Part shown: piece by piece, positions 53,471 to 62,638 of the stretch | How the letters are laid out: every line of letters begins with the position of its first letter | How positions within the stretch are numbered: the stretch's first letter is position 1 | Assembly: GCA_902780135.1 (NCBI GenBank) | Contig: CACZEK010000005.1 | Coordinates: 1-64,000, forward strand | DNA: 64,000 nucleotides | Direction: 5' to 3' | Source: an uncultured bacterium | GTDB lineage: Bacteria; Verrucomicrobiota; Lentisphaeria; Victivallales; UBA1829 | The notes under the pieces: generated by a model | Told to the model about the DNA's origin: nothing | Databases searched by the model: none | The model's input: the letters and a program-made list of their open reading frames with translations, nothing else | Translations under genes and position numbers: made by a program

Positions 53471-54889
53471 ATGGAACAGAACAGACAGTATCTGGCGTTT
53501 GACCTCGGCGCGAGCAGCGGACGCGCGATCCTCGGGTCCGTGCGCGGCGGACGCCTTGAGCTTGAGGAGATCCACCGGTTCAAAAACTACCCGTACGAAA
53601 AGGACGGGCATTATTTCTGGGACTTCCGCGCGCTCCTCGGCGAACTGGAAACCGGGCTGAAGAAAGCCGCTGCCGCCGCCCCGGGCCTGGCAAGCTTTTC
53701 CATCGACACCTGGGGCGTCGATTACGCGCTGTTCCGCGACGGCGAGCTCATCCACGATCCGTACTGTTACCGCGACGGTCGCACGGAATCCGCCATGGAG
53801 GCGTTCCACAAGCGGATCTCCAAGCAGGATTTCTACGCGCACAACGGCATCCAGCCGATGGTCTTCAACACCGTCTACCAGCTCTGCGCCGAGCTGCGCG
53901 ACCGCCCGGACGCGCTGGACGGCTCGACCATGCTTTTCATGCCGGACGCGCTTCACTTCATGCTCACGGGGACCGCGACGAGCGAGGTCACGATCGCAAG
54001 CACGGGCGCGGTGCTGAAAGGCGACGCGCCGGAGTGGGCGACGGACGACTTATCCAGGCTCGCCGGGCTTCCCGCCGGGATCTTCACGAAGCTTGTGCCG
54101 CCCGCCTCGCCCGCGGGCGTGCTGAAGGAGGAAACGGCGGCGCGCCTCGGCATCCCGCGCATCCCGGCCGTCAAATGCGCTTCGCACGACACCGCATCCG
54201 CCGTGCTCGCCATGCCGTGCGCCGATCCGGAGAAGGCGCTGTACATCAGCCTCGGCACGTGGGCGCTGCTCGGCGCGGAGCTCCGCGCCGCCGTCCGCAC
54301 GCCGGACGCGCTGGACAGCCTTTTCACCAACGAACGCGGCATGGAGGACACGTTCCGGTTCCTCTGCAACATCATGGGCACGTGGCTCCTGCAGGAGACG
54401 CGCCGCACGTGGGCCGGACAGGGCAAGGACATCTCGTTCGCGGACATGGAGGCGATGGCGGCCCCGCTCGACGGACAGGCGTTCCGCATCGACCCGGACG
54501 ATCCGGTGTTCTTTCCGCCGGGGGACATGCCCGCGCGCATCCGGCGTTACTGCGCGGAACACGGCCAGGGCGGGATCCCGGACGACGCCGCGCTGGTCCG
54601 CTGCATCTACGATTCGCTCGCGGACTGCTTCAAAAAGCGCATCGGGCAGCTGGAAGCGATCACGGGAAAAACGTTCGACACGGTCAACATCCTCGGCGGC
54701 GGCACGCGCGACAGGTTCTTCATGCGGCTGGTCGCGAAGACGACCGGACGCCGTGTGCTTGCCGGGCCGGCCGAGGCGACCGCCATCGGAAACATCCTCG
54801 CGCAGATGATCGCGTGCGGTGCGCTGAAAAACGCCGCGGAAGCCCGCGAACTCGTCGCAAAGTCCTTCCCCCTCGCCGTCTACGGCTGA
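53471..54889 (+). CDS. rhaB: Rhamnulokinase, FGGY family
   Basis: Phosphorylates L-rhamnulose in rhamnose breakdown. The 472 residues match RhaB: AFDLGASSGRAILGSV (phosphate 1), FSIDTWGVDYALF with the catalytic Asp, DPYCYRDGRT, KCASHDTASAVLA, ISLGTWALLG and NILGGGTRDRFFMRLVA (adenosine part). The DLGASSGR and CYRDxRT motifs are specific for rhamnulokinases. No isomerase, aldolase or rhamnosidase gene is adjacent, so it is a stand-alone gene here. AGGAAAGGA precedes ATG 53471. It converges on ogt with a 5-base gap. Confidence 0.93.
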   Translation: MEQNRQYLAFDLGASSGRAILGSVRGGRLELEEIHRFKNYPYEKDGHYFWDFRALLGELETGLKKAAAAAPGLASFSIDTWGVDYALFRDGELIHDPYCYRDGRTESAMEAFHKRISKQDFYAHNGIQPMVFNTVYQLCAELRDRPDALDGSTMLFMPDALHFMLTGTATSEVTIASTGAVLKGDAPEWATDDLSRLAGLPAGIFTKLVPPASPAGVLKEETAARLGIPRIPAVKCASHDTASAVLAMPCADPEKALYISLGTWALLGAELRAAVRTPDALDSLFTNERGMEDTFRFLCNIMGTWLLQETRRTWAGQGKDISFADMEAMAAPLDGQAFRIDPDDPVFFPPGDMPARIRRYCAEHGQGGIPDDAALVRCIYDSLADCFKKRIGQLEAITGKTFDTVNILGGGTRDRFFMRLVAKTTGRRVLAGPAEATAIGNILAQMIACGALKNAAEARELVAKSFPLAVYG

Positions 54890-54894
54890 GCCGT

Positions 54895-55428
54895 TCAGGG
54901 CCGGGTCGTTCCGTGCCGGAACGGACTCCGCGGTTCGAAGCCTTCCAGTTTCAGCAGGGCGGCCTTGCGTTCCAGTCCGCCCGCGTAGCCCGTCAGCGCA
55001 CCGTCCGCGCCGATCACGCGGTGGCACGGGATCACGATGGAAACCGGGTTCAGACCGACCGCGACGCCCGCGGCGCGCGCCGACCACGTCCTTCTTCCGA
55101 GCAGGCGGGCGGCATCCCGCGCGACTTCGCCGTAGGTCACGGCCGAGCCGTAGGGGATATCGAGCAGGACGCGCCACACGGCAAGCTGGAACGGCGTTCC
55201 CTCCGGCGCAAGCTCAAGTTCAAGCGGCGAAGGGCGCTTTCCCGCGAAATACGCCGTCAGCCAGCGTTCCGCCGCCTGGATCGCCGGACTGTCCCCGGGC
55301 GGCGGCAGAGGGCGCGGGAGCGTGCGCGCGAAGTGCTTCTGCCCCGCGAACCAGAGCCCGGTCAAAGCCGCGCCGGACGCCGCCAGCAGAACTTCGCCCG
55401 CCGGCGTCGGAAAATACGCGATTGTCAT
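54895..55428 (-). CDS. ogt: Methylated-DNA-protein-cysteine methyltransferase
   Basis: Suicide DNA-repair protein removing O6-alkyl groups from guanine. In 177 residues there is an N-terminal ribonuclease-H-like part and the C-terminal domain with FQLAVWRVLLDIPYGSAVTYGEVA (helix-turn-helix), then NPVSIVIPCHRVIGADGALTGYAGG holding the acceptor Cys in PCHRV. The M20 peptidase gene is 29 bases upstream on the same strand. Confidence 0.94.
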   Translation of the reverse strand: MTIAYFPTPAGEVLLAASGAALTGLWFAGQKHFARTLPRPLPPPGDSPAIQAAERWLTAYFAGKRPSPLELELAPEGTPFQLAVWRVLLDIPYGSAVTYGEVARDAARLLGRRTWSARAAGVAVGLNPVSIVIPCHRVIGADGALTGYAGGLERKAALLKLEGFEPRSPFRHGTTRP

Positions 55429-55457
55429 GGGGGAATTGCTCCGGGCGCGGTCCGGAT

Positions 55458-56528
55458 TCACTGCGCCGCGAGGGCGTCCGCGAACTTCACGAGACCGTCC
55501 GCGTAGCGTCCGATGGAATCCAGCACCACGTACTCGCCCGCGGAATGTTCGTTGGCTCCGGTCACGCCGAGCACGGGGACCGGGATGCCGAGCACGCGCC
55601 AGTGACGCGAATCGGTCGCGCCGCAGATGCGCGCCAGCGGGATCTCGTCCCCGCCGCGGACGTGTTCGGACAGCACGCGCTGAAGCAGGAGGAACACGGG
55701 GTCGTCCTTGTCGAACGACACAGGCGGGATGTCCTCGCCGAGCGTGACCTCGCAACCGGTCGTCTCCGCCAGATCGCGCAGGATGGCGTCGCGGGACGCC
55801 TCGTCGACGAGGCGGAAATTGATGGTCATGGTGGCTTCGCCGGGGATCTGGTTCGGGGCGGTGCCGGCGGACATCATGCACGCGGACATGCTGTTCCGCC
55901 AGTCGTCGTCCGAGGTCGGGTTCCGCCATTTCGCGCGGAACTTCGCGTATCCCGCCATGAGCTTGTCGATCGGGTTTTCGCATTTCCACGGGTAGGCGGC
56001 GTGTCCGTCGCGCCCCTTCGCGGTCAGGCGGACGATCAGGATGCCCTTCTGCTCGTAGATGATGGTCGGATCGTCGCCGGAGTCCAGAATCAGGACGGCG
56101 TGTTTCGCCGTGTATCCGAGGTCGACCATGTGTTTCGTGGTCTCGCCGCCGGTCTCCTCGTCGGCGGAGAACACCGCCGCGACGTGCGCGTTGGCTTTGC
56201 GGAGGATCTCGGTCAGGCAGACGGCGTTGCCGAGGCAGTCGCACGCGCCGCGCCCGAAGAGCTTTCCGTCGCGGATGACCGGCTCGAACTGTTCCTCTTT
56301 GGCGGGGACCACGTCCAGATGCGAGTTCAGGATGATCTCCGGCGTCCCGGATCCGCGGTTCGATGCGTACAGGATGTCCCGTCCGTTGAATTCCTCCACG
56401 CGGCAGAAAATGCCCCGCAATTCGAGGTATTCCCGCATGACCGCGGTCGCGGCGTTGACGCGCGCGGCATCGGTCGTGACGGGACGGGTGCGGATGAGCT
56501 TTTCCAGCAGGGGTATCGTGTCGTCCAT
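55458..56528 (-). CDS. M20-family metallopeptidase/deacylase
   Basis: A 356-residue two-domain zinc hydrolase of the ArgE/DapE/CPG2 type. Metal-site motifs: LNSHLDVVP (first His and Asp), GRGACDCLGNAV (bridging Asp), SADEETGG (catalytic and metal Glu), LDSGDDP, and a late EHSAGEYV with the last His. The GRGACD loop has Cys-Leu-Gly where many relatives have Met-Lys-Gly. The substrate (acetylornithine, succinyl-diaminopimelate or peptide) cannot be told. It lies 13 bases after fumC on the same transcript. Confidence 0.85.
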   Translation of the reverse strand: MDDTIPLLEKLIRTRPVTTDAARVNAATAVMREYLELRGIFCRVEEFNGRDILYASNRGSGTPEIILNSHLDVVPAKEEQFEPVIRDGKLFGRGACDCLGNAVCLTEILRKANAHVAAVFSADEETGGETTKHMVDLGYTAKHAVLILDSGDDPTIIYEQKGILIVRLTAKGRDGHAAYPWKCENPIDKLMAGYAKFRAKWRNPTSDDDWRNSMSACMMSAGTAPNQIPGEATMTINFRLVDEASRDAILRDLAETTGCEVTLGEDIPPVSFDKDDPVFLLLQRVLSEHVRGGDEIPLARICGATDSRHWRVLGIPVPVLGVTGANEHSAGEYVVLDSIGRYADGLVKFADALAAQ

Positions 56529-56541
56529 GGCGCGCCTCCGC

Positions 56542-57951
56542 TTATTCTTTTCCGGGCTTGGGGATGTCCGCGCCGACCATCTTTTCCGGACGGACGGCGG
56601 CGTCGAACGCGGCTTCGTCGATGAGCCCGCTGGCGAGCGCGGCCTCCTTCAGCGTAAGCCCCTTCTTGTGGGCGGTCTTCGCGATGGCGGCGGCGTTGTC
56701 GTAGCCGATGACGGGCGACAGCGCGGTCACGAGCATCAGGGACCGGTTCAGGAGCTCGCCGATGCGGACGGTGTCGGCGCGGAGTCCGTCGAGCGCGTAT
56801 TTGGTGAACGAGCGGCAGGAATCCGCGATGAGGCGGATCTCGGTCAGCAGGTCGAAGATCATCACGGGCTTGAACACGTTCAGCTCGAAATTGCCCTGCG
56901 TCCCCGCCATCGCGACCGCCGTGTCAAGCCCGATCACCTGCACGCAGACCATGGTCATCGCCTCGCACTGGGTCGGGTTCACCTTGCCGGGCATGATGGA
57001 CGAGCCGGGCTCGTTTTCGGGCAGGATCAGTTCGCCCAGGCCGCAGCGCGGGCCGCTGGCGAGCCAGCGGATGTCGTTCGCCATCTTCATGAGGGCGCAG
57101 GCGAGCGTGCGGAGCGTGCCGCTGGCGGCGGCGACCGCGTCGTGTCCGGCGAGGAGCGCGAACTTGTTGCGGCCGGAGACGAACGGCAGTCCGGTCAGCG
57201 CGGCGATCTCCTTCGCGGCGGCTTCGGCGAAGCCCGCCGGAGCGTTGAGCCCGGTCCCGACGGCGGTCCCGCCGAGCGCGAGTTCATAGAGTTCCGGCAG
57301 GGCATTTTCGATGCGCGCGAGCGCGGCGTCGAGCTGGGCGCGGTAGCCGGAGAATTCCTGTCCGAGCGTGAGCGGCACGGCGTCCTGAAGGTGCGTCCGC
57401 CCGATTTTCACAATGCCAGCGAACTCGGCTTCCTTCTTCGCCACGGCGTCGCGGAGTTCGCGGACGGCGGGCAGGAGCGTCCGCACGAGGGCGCAGGCGG
57501 CGGCGATGTGCATGGCGGCGGGGAACGTGTCGTTGGACGACTGGGATTTGTTGACGTGGTCGTTCGGATGGACGGGCTTCTTCGCGCCGCGTTCGCCGCC
57601 GAGCAGTTCGTTCGCGCGGTTGGAAATGACCTCGTTCACGTTCATGTTGGACTGCGTGCCGCTTCCGGTCATCCAGACTTTCAGCGGGAATTCGCCGTCG
57701 AACTTCCCGGCGAGGATCTCGTCGCAGGCGGCGCAGATCGCGTCCGCCAGGGCGGGATCGAGCTTGCCGAGGCCGCGGTTGGCGAGGGCGCACGCTTTTT
57801 TGAGGACGGCGAATCCGCGGATCACCTCGCGCGGGATCAGGTCGTCCCCGATGTTGAAATGGATCAGGGAGCGCTGCGTCTGCGCGCCCCAGTAGTGTTC
57901 GGCGGGGACGGCGATCGGCCCCATGCTGTCGGTTTCAATGCGCTCTGCCAT
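56542..57951 (-). CDS. fumC: Class II fumarate hydratase
   Basis: Interconverts fumarate and malate without an iron-sulfur cluster. The 469 residues carry the expected [21 protein letters not shown] start, [34 protein letters not shown] and the superfamily signature [16 protein letters not shown]. The oxygen-stable class II type is of interest in an organism otherwise using ferredoxin chemistry. argH at 38-40 kb also yields fumarate. It starts a minus-strand run with the M20 peptidase and ogt. Confidence 0.95.
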   Translation of the reverse strand: MAERIETDSMGPIAVPAEHYWGAQTQRSLIHFNIGDDLIPREVIRGFAVLKKACALANRGLGKLDPALADAICAACDEILAGKFDGEFPLKVWMTGSGTQSNMNVNEVISNRANELLGGERGAKKPVHPNDHVNKSQSSNDTFPAAMHIAAACALVRTLLPAVRELRDAVAKKEAEFAGIVKIGRTHLQDAVPLTLGQEFSGYRAQLDAALARIENALPELYELALGGTAVGTGLNAPAGFAEAAAKEIAALTGLPFVSGRNKFALLAGHDAVAAASGTLRTLACALMKMANDIRWLASGPRCGLGELILPENEPGSSIMPGKVNPTQCEAMTMVCVQVIGLDTAVAMAGTQGNFELNVFKPVMIFDLLTEIRLIADSCRSFTKYALDGLRADTVRIGELLNRSLMLVTALSPVIGYDNAAAIAKTAHKKGLTLKEAALASGLIDEAAFDAAVRPEKMVGADIPKPGKE

Positions 57952-58008
57952 GGTCGGGCGTGATCCTGTTCGGTTGCAAGGTTCCGGTGAGGATGAAGCG
58001 GATCCGCC

Positions 58009-58512
58009 TCAGTCCTTCTTGTCCTGTTCCATTCTGTCGATGTCTTTTTTGACGAACTCGACGACCTTTTCGAATTTCGGCACGTTGCTCACGTCGATGT
58101 CCATCAGGGTCTGGTGGGCGTCCAGCACGTTCCGGGCGCGGTTCTCGTCGGAGGTCGCATTGGACGCGGCGGGGGCGTCGGCCGCGCCGCCGAACGCGCC
58201 GTTCAGGAACGCGAAGACCTTCTTCAGTCCGAGGCCGCAGAGCAGCTTTTCGTTCTGTTCGGAGGCGTTCCAGATCTCGGCGGGGACGCCCTTCTTCTTC
58301 GCGTTCAGACCGAGCATGGCGAGCATGCCCATGAAGGTGCTGTCCATCCAGGTGCACTCCTCCAGGTCGATCTTCAGGCCGCCGAACGGTTCCGAAGCGA
58401 GCTTCTTCGCCAGTTCGCGGAGCGGCGGCGCGCAGGCAAACGAGGCGTTGCCCTTCACGCGGATGAAGGTGATCCCGTCTTTTTCGGAAATGAAAACTTC
58501 GCCCTGTTCCAT
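58009..58512 (-). CDS. STAS-domain protein (anti-sigma factor antagonist-like)
   Basis: A 167-residue protein. Residues 1-105 form a STAS domain like SpoIIAA/RsbV: ISEKDGITFIRVKGNASF at the start, and TWMDSTFMGMLAMLGLNAKKKG with the Ser that is phosphorylated in the family (MDST). The last 60 residues are a charged helical extension not found in the minimal family. It probably takes part in a partner-switching signal path, but no kinase or phosphatase partner is nearby. It lies 12 bases after alaS on the same strand. Confidence 0.88.
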   Translation of the reverse strand: MEQGEVFISEKDGITFIRVKGNASFACAPPLRELAKKLASEPFGGLKIDLEECTWMDSTFMGMLAMLGLNAKKKGVPAEIWNASEQNEKLLCGLGLKKVFAFLNGAFGGAADAPAASNATSDENRARNVLDAHQTLMDIDVSNVPKFEKVVEFVKKDIDRMEQDKKD

Positions 58513-58524
58513 GGCCCGGTCTCC

Positions 58525-60336
58525 TTATTTCTGTTCGCCGGCGCTGTCCTTGACGAGGACCGCCTTGATGCGGCGGACGCCTCGGCTGGAGCTTTCCTCC
58601 TTGAGGATCTTGAAGCCGCCGAGCGCGCCGGTATGGGTCGCATGGGGACCGCCGCAGATTTCCTTGGAGAAGTCGCCCATGCTGTAGACTTTCACGATGT
58701 CGCCGTACTTGTTGCCGAAGAGGCCGATGGCGCCCTCGGCGCGGGCGGCGTCGGGGGACATCTCGCGGCAGACGACCGGGAGGTCCGCCTTGATCTGCTC
58801 GTTGACGATTCGTTCGACTTCGGCGAGTTGTTCCGGGGTCATCTTTTCGGGGTGGGAGAAGTCGAAGCGGAGGCGGACGCCGTCGATGTTGGAGCCGCGC
58901 TGCGCCACATGGTCGCCGAGCACGAGGCGGAGCGCCTTGTGGAGCAGGTGCGTGGCGGTATGGAGTTCGGCGGACGCCTCGGAGTGGTCGGCGAGGCCGC
59001 CCTTGTTCTGGCCTTTTTCCGCCGTCTGGGAGTCGGCGATGTGTTTCTGGCGCGCCTCCTCGTAGCCCTTCATGTCGACGGTGAAGTTCTTTTCCTTCGC
59101 CATTTCGACCGTGAGCTCGATCGGGAATCCGTAGGTCTCGTACAGGTTGAACGCGTTCTTGCCGGAGATGACCTTGTTCGTCACGAAGTCCGGCACGCGC
59201 GCCACCATCTTCTCGAACTCGCGGGTGCCGCGTTCGAGCGTGCGCTGGAACGTCTCCTCCTCGCGGTTGAGCTCGGAGAGGATGGTCTCGCGCTGGGCGT
59301 TCAGTTCGGGGTAGAACCCGCCCATGATGGAGATCACGACTTCGGCGATCTTCGCGGTGAACGCTTCCTTGATGCCGAGGTTGTTGCTGCCCTCGCGGAT
59401 GGCGCGGCGGATGATGCGGCGGAGCACGTACTCGCGGCCGTTCTTGTCCGGCACGACGCCGTCGGCGATGATGAAGACGGCGGCGCGGATGTGGTCCGCG
59501 ACGATGCGTTCGGGCGCGGTCCGGGGCGTGCCTTCCTCATGCGCCGCGCCGCGGATCTCGTCGAGCTTGGCGAAGATCGGGGTGAAGAGCTCGGTCTCGT
59601 AGCAGTTGTCCTTGCCCTGCAGGATCGCGGTCACGCGTTCGAGGCCCATGCCCGTGTCGACGTTCTTCTGCGCCAGCGGGGTGAACGTGCCGTCCGCCTG
59701 CTTGAAATACTGCATGAAGACGTTGTTCCATATCTCGACCCAGCGCTTGTCGGAGGGGTCGAAGACTTCCGGCGCGGGCTTCGGGCCGGTCCAGTAGAAG
59801 AATTCGGTGTCGGGGCCGCAGGGGCCGGTGATGCCGGCGGGGCCCCACCAGTTGTCTTTCTTCGGGAGCTTCGCGATGCGCTTCTCGCTCACGCCGTGCT
59901 TGCGCCATTCGTTGTACGCCTCCTCGTCGAACGGGGCGTCGTCGTCGCCAGCGAACACGGTGAAGCCGAGCATTTCGAGCGGGAATCCGAGGTAGTCGGG
60001 CGAGGTCAGGAACTCGTAGCTGAACGCGATCGCATCTTTCTTGAAGTAGTCGCCGAGCGACCAGTTGCCCAGCATCTCGAAGAACGTCAGGTGCACGGCA
60101 TCGCCCACGTCGTCGATGTCGCCCGTGCGGATGCACTTCTGGACGTCGGTGAGGCGGGTCCCCTGCGGGTGCTTTTCGCCGAGGAGATACGGCACCAGCG
60201 GGTGCATCCCGGCGGTCGTGAAGAGCACGGTCGGGTCGTTGTCCGGCACCAGGGACGCGCTGCGGATGACCGCGTGGCCCTTGGACTGGAAGAATTGGAG
60301 GTACTTTTCGCGAAGTTGTGCGGCGGTTGTGATCAT
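58525..60336 (-). CDS. alaS: Alanine-tRNA ligase, short form without the C-Ala domain
   Basis: Charges tRNA-Ala. The class II catalytic core (LREKYLQFFQSKGHAVIRSASLVPDNDPTVLFTTAGM, then NVDTGMGLERV) and the editing domain (HTATHLLHKAL and ICGGPHATHTG with zinc/editing His and Cys) are intact. Standard bacterial AlaS is 870 residues or so and ends in a DHHA1/C-Ala domain; this one ends at 603 right after the editing domain. The end is a normal TAA, and the next gene follows after 12 bases, so it looks like a natural short type rather than a broken gene. Confidence 0.92.
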   Translation of the reverse strand: MITTAAQLREKYLQFFQSKGHAVIRSASLVPDNDPTVLFTTAGMHPLVPYLLGEKHPQGTRLTDVQKCIRTGDIDDVGDAVHLTFFEMLGNWSLGDYFKKDAIAFSYEFLTSPDYLGFPLEMLGFTVFAGDDDAPFDEEAYNEWRKHGVSEKRIAKLPKKDNWWGPAGITGPCGPDTEFFYWTGPKPAPEVFDPSDKRWVEIWNNVFMQYFKQADGTFTPLAQKNVDTGMGLERVTAILQGKDNCYETELFTPIFAKLDEIRGAAHEEGTPRTAPERIVADHIRAAVFIIADGVVPDKNGREYVLRRIIRRAIREGSNNLGIKEAFTAKIAEVVISIMGGFYPELNAQRETILSELNREEETFQRTLERGTREFEKMVARVPDFVTNKVISGKNAFNLYETYGFPIELTVEMAKEKNFTVDMKGYEEARQKHIADSQTAEKGQNKGGLADHSEASAELHTATHLLHKALRLVLGDHVAQRGSNIDGVRLRFDFSHPEKMTPEQLAEVERIVNEQIKADLPVVCREMSPDAARAEGAIGLFGNKYGDIVKVYSMGDFSKEICGGPHATHTGALGGFKILKEESSSRGVRRIKAVLVKDSAGEQK

Positions 60337-60449
60337 GATATGGCAGTCTCCATGTAAGTTGTCAATCCAAACAATAATAATACACCCTCTTCCGCCTTTT
60401 TACAAGTGGAACGGCAGGCGTTTTGCCTGAATTTTGTTCGTTTTCGGGA

Positions 60450-61328
60450 TCAGAGGGCGACCGGGCGCGGGGACGCGGTTTCCGAGTATTCCACCGTCTT
60501 GACCGGGTTTCCCTCGTAACGCAGCGTGCCGTCCTGGTCCAGCGAGAACTTGTTCCGCGCGAAATCGTCGACCGTCTGAGGGAAGACGACCCAGTCGCCG
60601 TGCTCCTTCAGGATCTCCAGGTTGCGTTCCGCCGCCTGCATCAGCAGGTCGCCGCGGTATTCCGCCGGCTTCTTCCCCTGGCGCGCCGCCTGGCACGCCT
60701 TGAGGTCGTCGACGGTCGCGCCCGCGAGGTCGACCGGGACCGGGGCGGAGATCCCGAGCACCGGGCCGGAATCCATCTCCTTCGCGCCGCCGGTGAACGC
60801 CTGCGCGATGATGACGCTGCTGCGGAGGCTCGTGTGGCCGCGGAGCAGAGCCGTTTCGACCGGGAGACGCTGGAGCCCCGCCAGATAACGCCGTCCGTCC
60901 TCCTCCAGCGTGAGGTCGCCGGGATGCACGTTCAGGCACGGCAGGACGCACGTGATGTTGGAAAGCGGCACGAATCCGGCGAGGATGCCGAACTGCACGC
61001 TGTAGGGCATGAGCAGGCGGATCAGCGCGCCAGTCCACTCCTCTCGCACCTGAAGGGCGCGTTCCGAGGTCAGCGCGATTTTTTCCAGCCCGCGTTCGCG
61101 GTAGAACTTCGCGATGTCGTGTTCGACCAGCGGCAGGCCGTACTGCGCCGCCAGCGCGCGGGCGCGGCTCGTCTCGGGTTTGTCGGTGACCAAAACGCGC
61201 GGGGTCCAGCCGGAAAACGCGCCGGACCGCCACCCCTCAAGCAGCTTGGCGGCGTTCGTGCCGGTCCCGCTCAAAAACACGGCCGCGGCCGGTTTTTCCG
61301 GAAAAGTTTGAAAAAAAGTGGAAGACAT
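60450..61328 (-). CDS. Formyltransferase-like protein (PurN-related)
   Basis: A 292-residue protein with the formyltransferase fold: AAAVFLSGTGTNAAKLLEGW near the start is the PurN phosphate-binding loop, and VLPCLNVHPGDLTLEE near the middle carries the catalytic His, but the usual N of the N-H-D triad is shifted. The C-terminal 100 residues are an extension not found in E. coli PurN (212 residues). It could be phosphoribosylglycinamide formyltransferase or a relative that formylates something else; no pur genes are adjacent. Confidence 0.7.
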   Translation of the reverse strand: MSSTFFQTFPEKPAAAVFLSGTGTNAAKLLEGWRSGAFSGWTPRVLVTDKPETSRARALAAQYGLPLVEHDIAKFYRERGLEKIALTSERALQVREEWTGALIRLLMPYSVQFGILAGFVPLSNITCVLPCLNVHPGDLTLEEDGRRYLAGLQRLPVETALLRGHTSLRSSVIIAQAFTGGAKEMDSGPVLGISAPVPVDLAGATVDDLKACQAARQGKKPAEYRGDLLMQAAERNLEILKEHGDWVVFPQTVDDFARNKFSLDQDGTLRYEGNPVKTVEYSETASPRPVAL

Positions 61329-61366
61329 GGCGCTCTTTCATTTGATTTTTGCGATTTTGTGTTTAA

Positions 61367-61394
61367 AATATAAACGGTGATTTTCGTTTCGCAA
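61367..61394 (-). promoter_or_regulatory. Putative promoter for the PurN-like gene
   Basis: Minus strand: TTGCGA (61394-61389), 16-bp spacer, TATATT (61372-61367), about 38 bases before ATG 61328. Confidence 0.6.
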
Positions 61395-61450
61395 ATCGTT
61401 TCACCGTCTTTTTCGCTATTTCTTTCAAAAAATCCTTATGGAGACCTGAT

Positions 61451-62632
61451 ATGAACTTTTCCAAATACGCCTCCGCCCCTCTTTGCATGATCCTCTGCGC
61501 GCTCGCCGCTTCCTCGTTCGCCGCCGACAACGCGTCCGACAAACCCGCTCCGGCGGCAGTTCCCGCCGCAGAACAGGCGGATTACGCCGAAAAACAGGCC
61601 GAAGCGGCGAAAGCCGAAGCCGATGCCAAAGCCGCCAAAGAAAAGATAAAGAAGGAAGCCGAGGCAAAGGCCGCCGAAGAACAAACCAGGGCTACCGCTG
61701 AAGAGAAGAAGAAGGCGGCAGAGGAAAAAGTCGCAAAAGCATTCGACGAGCGTTTTCCCGAACTTGCCAAAGCCATCGCCGCCGCCGAGCTCACCGAGGA
61801 CAGGCGCGCCGAGATCGACGCGATGTCCGCCAACCTCATGGCGAGCAGCGACGCCCTCGAAGTCGTCATGTCCGGCAACGGAGATGACGAATATACGCCG
61901 GACCAGCTGGAATGCTTCATCGAGTTTCTGACCCAGTACACCGCCATTCTGGCCGCGGTCCCGAGCCCGGAAACGGAGGAACTCCTCGCCGACAAGCGGC
62001 TTCAGCTTCTGAATGCGCGCGAGCTCCGGCTCGAACAGGCGCAGCAGGACTTCGAGGCGGGACGCATCACCGCCGGAGAACTCGAGGAGATCAAGGACAA
62101 ATACGGCGCGGCCGACGACGAAACGGCCGTTTCCAAGGCCGCGAAGAAGGAAAGGAAGGAGCCGTTCTGGGGCTACAGGAAGCACAAGCCGCTCCCCTAC
62201 CTCCTGATCGTCGCGAACTACCGCATCCCGCGCAAGGTGATCGCCGAATACCTCCGCACCAAATACGACGTCCCGTACATCCTGCTCCCGTCCAATCCCG
62301 GCAAGCCCTCGAAGGACGACCAGGTCTACTTCAGCGGCGGGAAGAAGAATTCCGGCGAGCTGGAAGTCGCCCTGCCCGCGCCGCAGCTCTCGCAGTTCAT
62401 CGCCTATCTCCGCCCCGAAACGGTCATCATCCTGGGCGACGACTCCTACATCAACCCGGTGTACCGCCTCGCCGTCCCGGAGAACACCCCCCGCAAGATC
62501 GAGATCTCCAACTCCGAATGGAAGGTCAACACGCTTCTCCTTGACGACGTCTTCCGGAAGACGCTGAAGACCAACCTCTCCGACCATTATCTGGAGTATC
62601 TGCAGAACCAGGACAAGCCCGGCGCGGAGTAA
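61451..62632 (+). CDS. Secreted coiled-coil protein of unknown function
   Basis: A 393-residue exported protein. Residues 1-24 form a signal peptide (MILCALAASSFA). From about 40 to 100 there is a charged coiled coil (AEKQAEAAKAEADAKAAKEK and similar), then a helical part, and from about 250 a globular domain (PYLLIVANYRIPRKVIAEYL, RPETVIILGDDSYINPVYRLAVP) whose strand pattern suggests an alpha/beta fold. I recognise no family. It is 6 bases upstream of an ABC-2 permease gene, so the product may work with that transporter at the envelope. Confidence 0.75.
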   Translation: MNFSKYASAPLCMILCALAASSFAADNASDKPAPAAVPAAEQADYAEKQAEAAKAEADAKAAKEKIKKEAEAKAAEEQTRATAEEKKKAAEEKVAKAFDERFPELAKAIAAAELTEDRRAEIDAMSANLMASSDALEVVMSGNGDDEYTPDQLECFIEFLTQYTAILAAVPSPETEELLADKRLQLLNARELRLEQAQQDFEAGRITAGELEEIKDKYGAADDETAVSKAAKKERKEPFWGYRKHKPLPYLLIVANYRIPRKVIAEYLRTKYDVPYILLPSNPGKPSKDDQVYFSGGKKNSGELEVALPAPQLSQFIAYLRPETVIILGDDSYINPVYRLAVPENTPRKIEISNSEWKVNTLLLDDVFRKTLKTNLSDHYLEYLQNQDKPGAE

Positions 62633-62638
62633 TCCACG

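Noticed and set aside
58525-60336. AlaS as a truncated pseudogene
   Set aside because: The frame is intact, ends in TAA, and the next gene starts 12 bases later; no remnant of a C-Ala domain follows.
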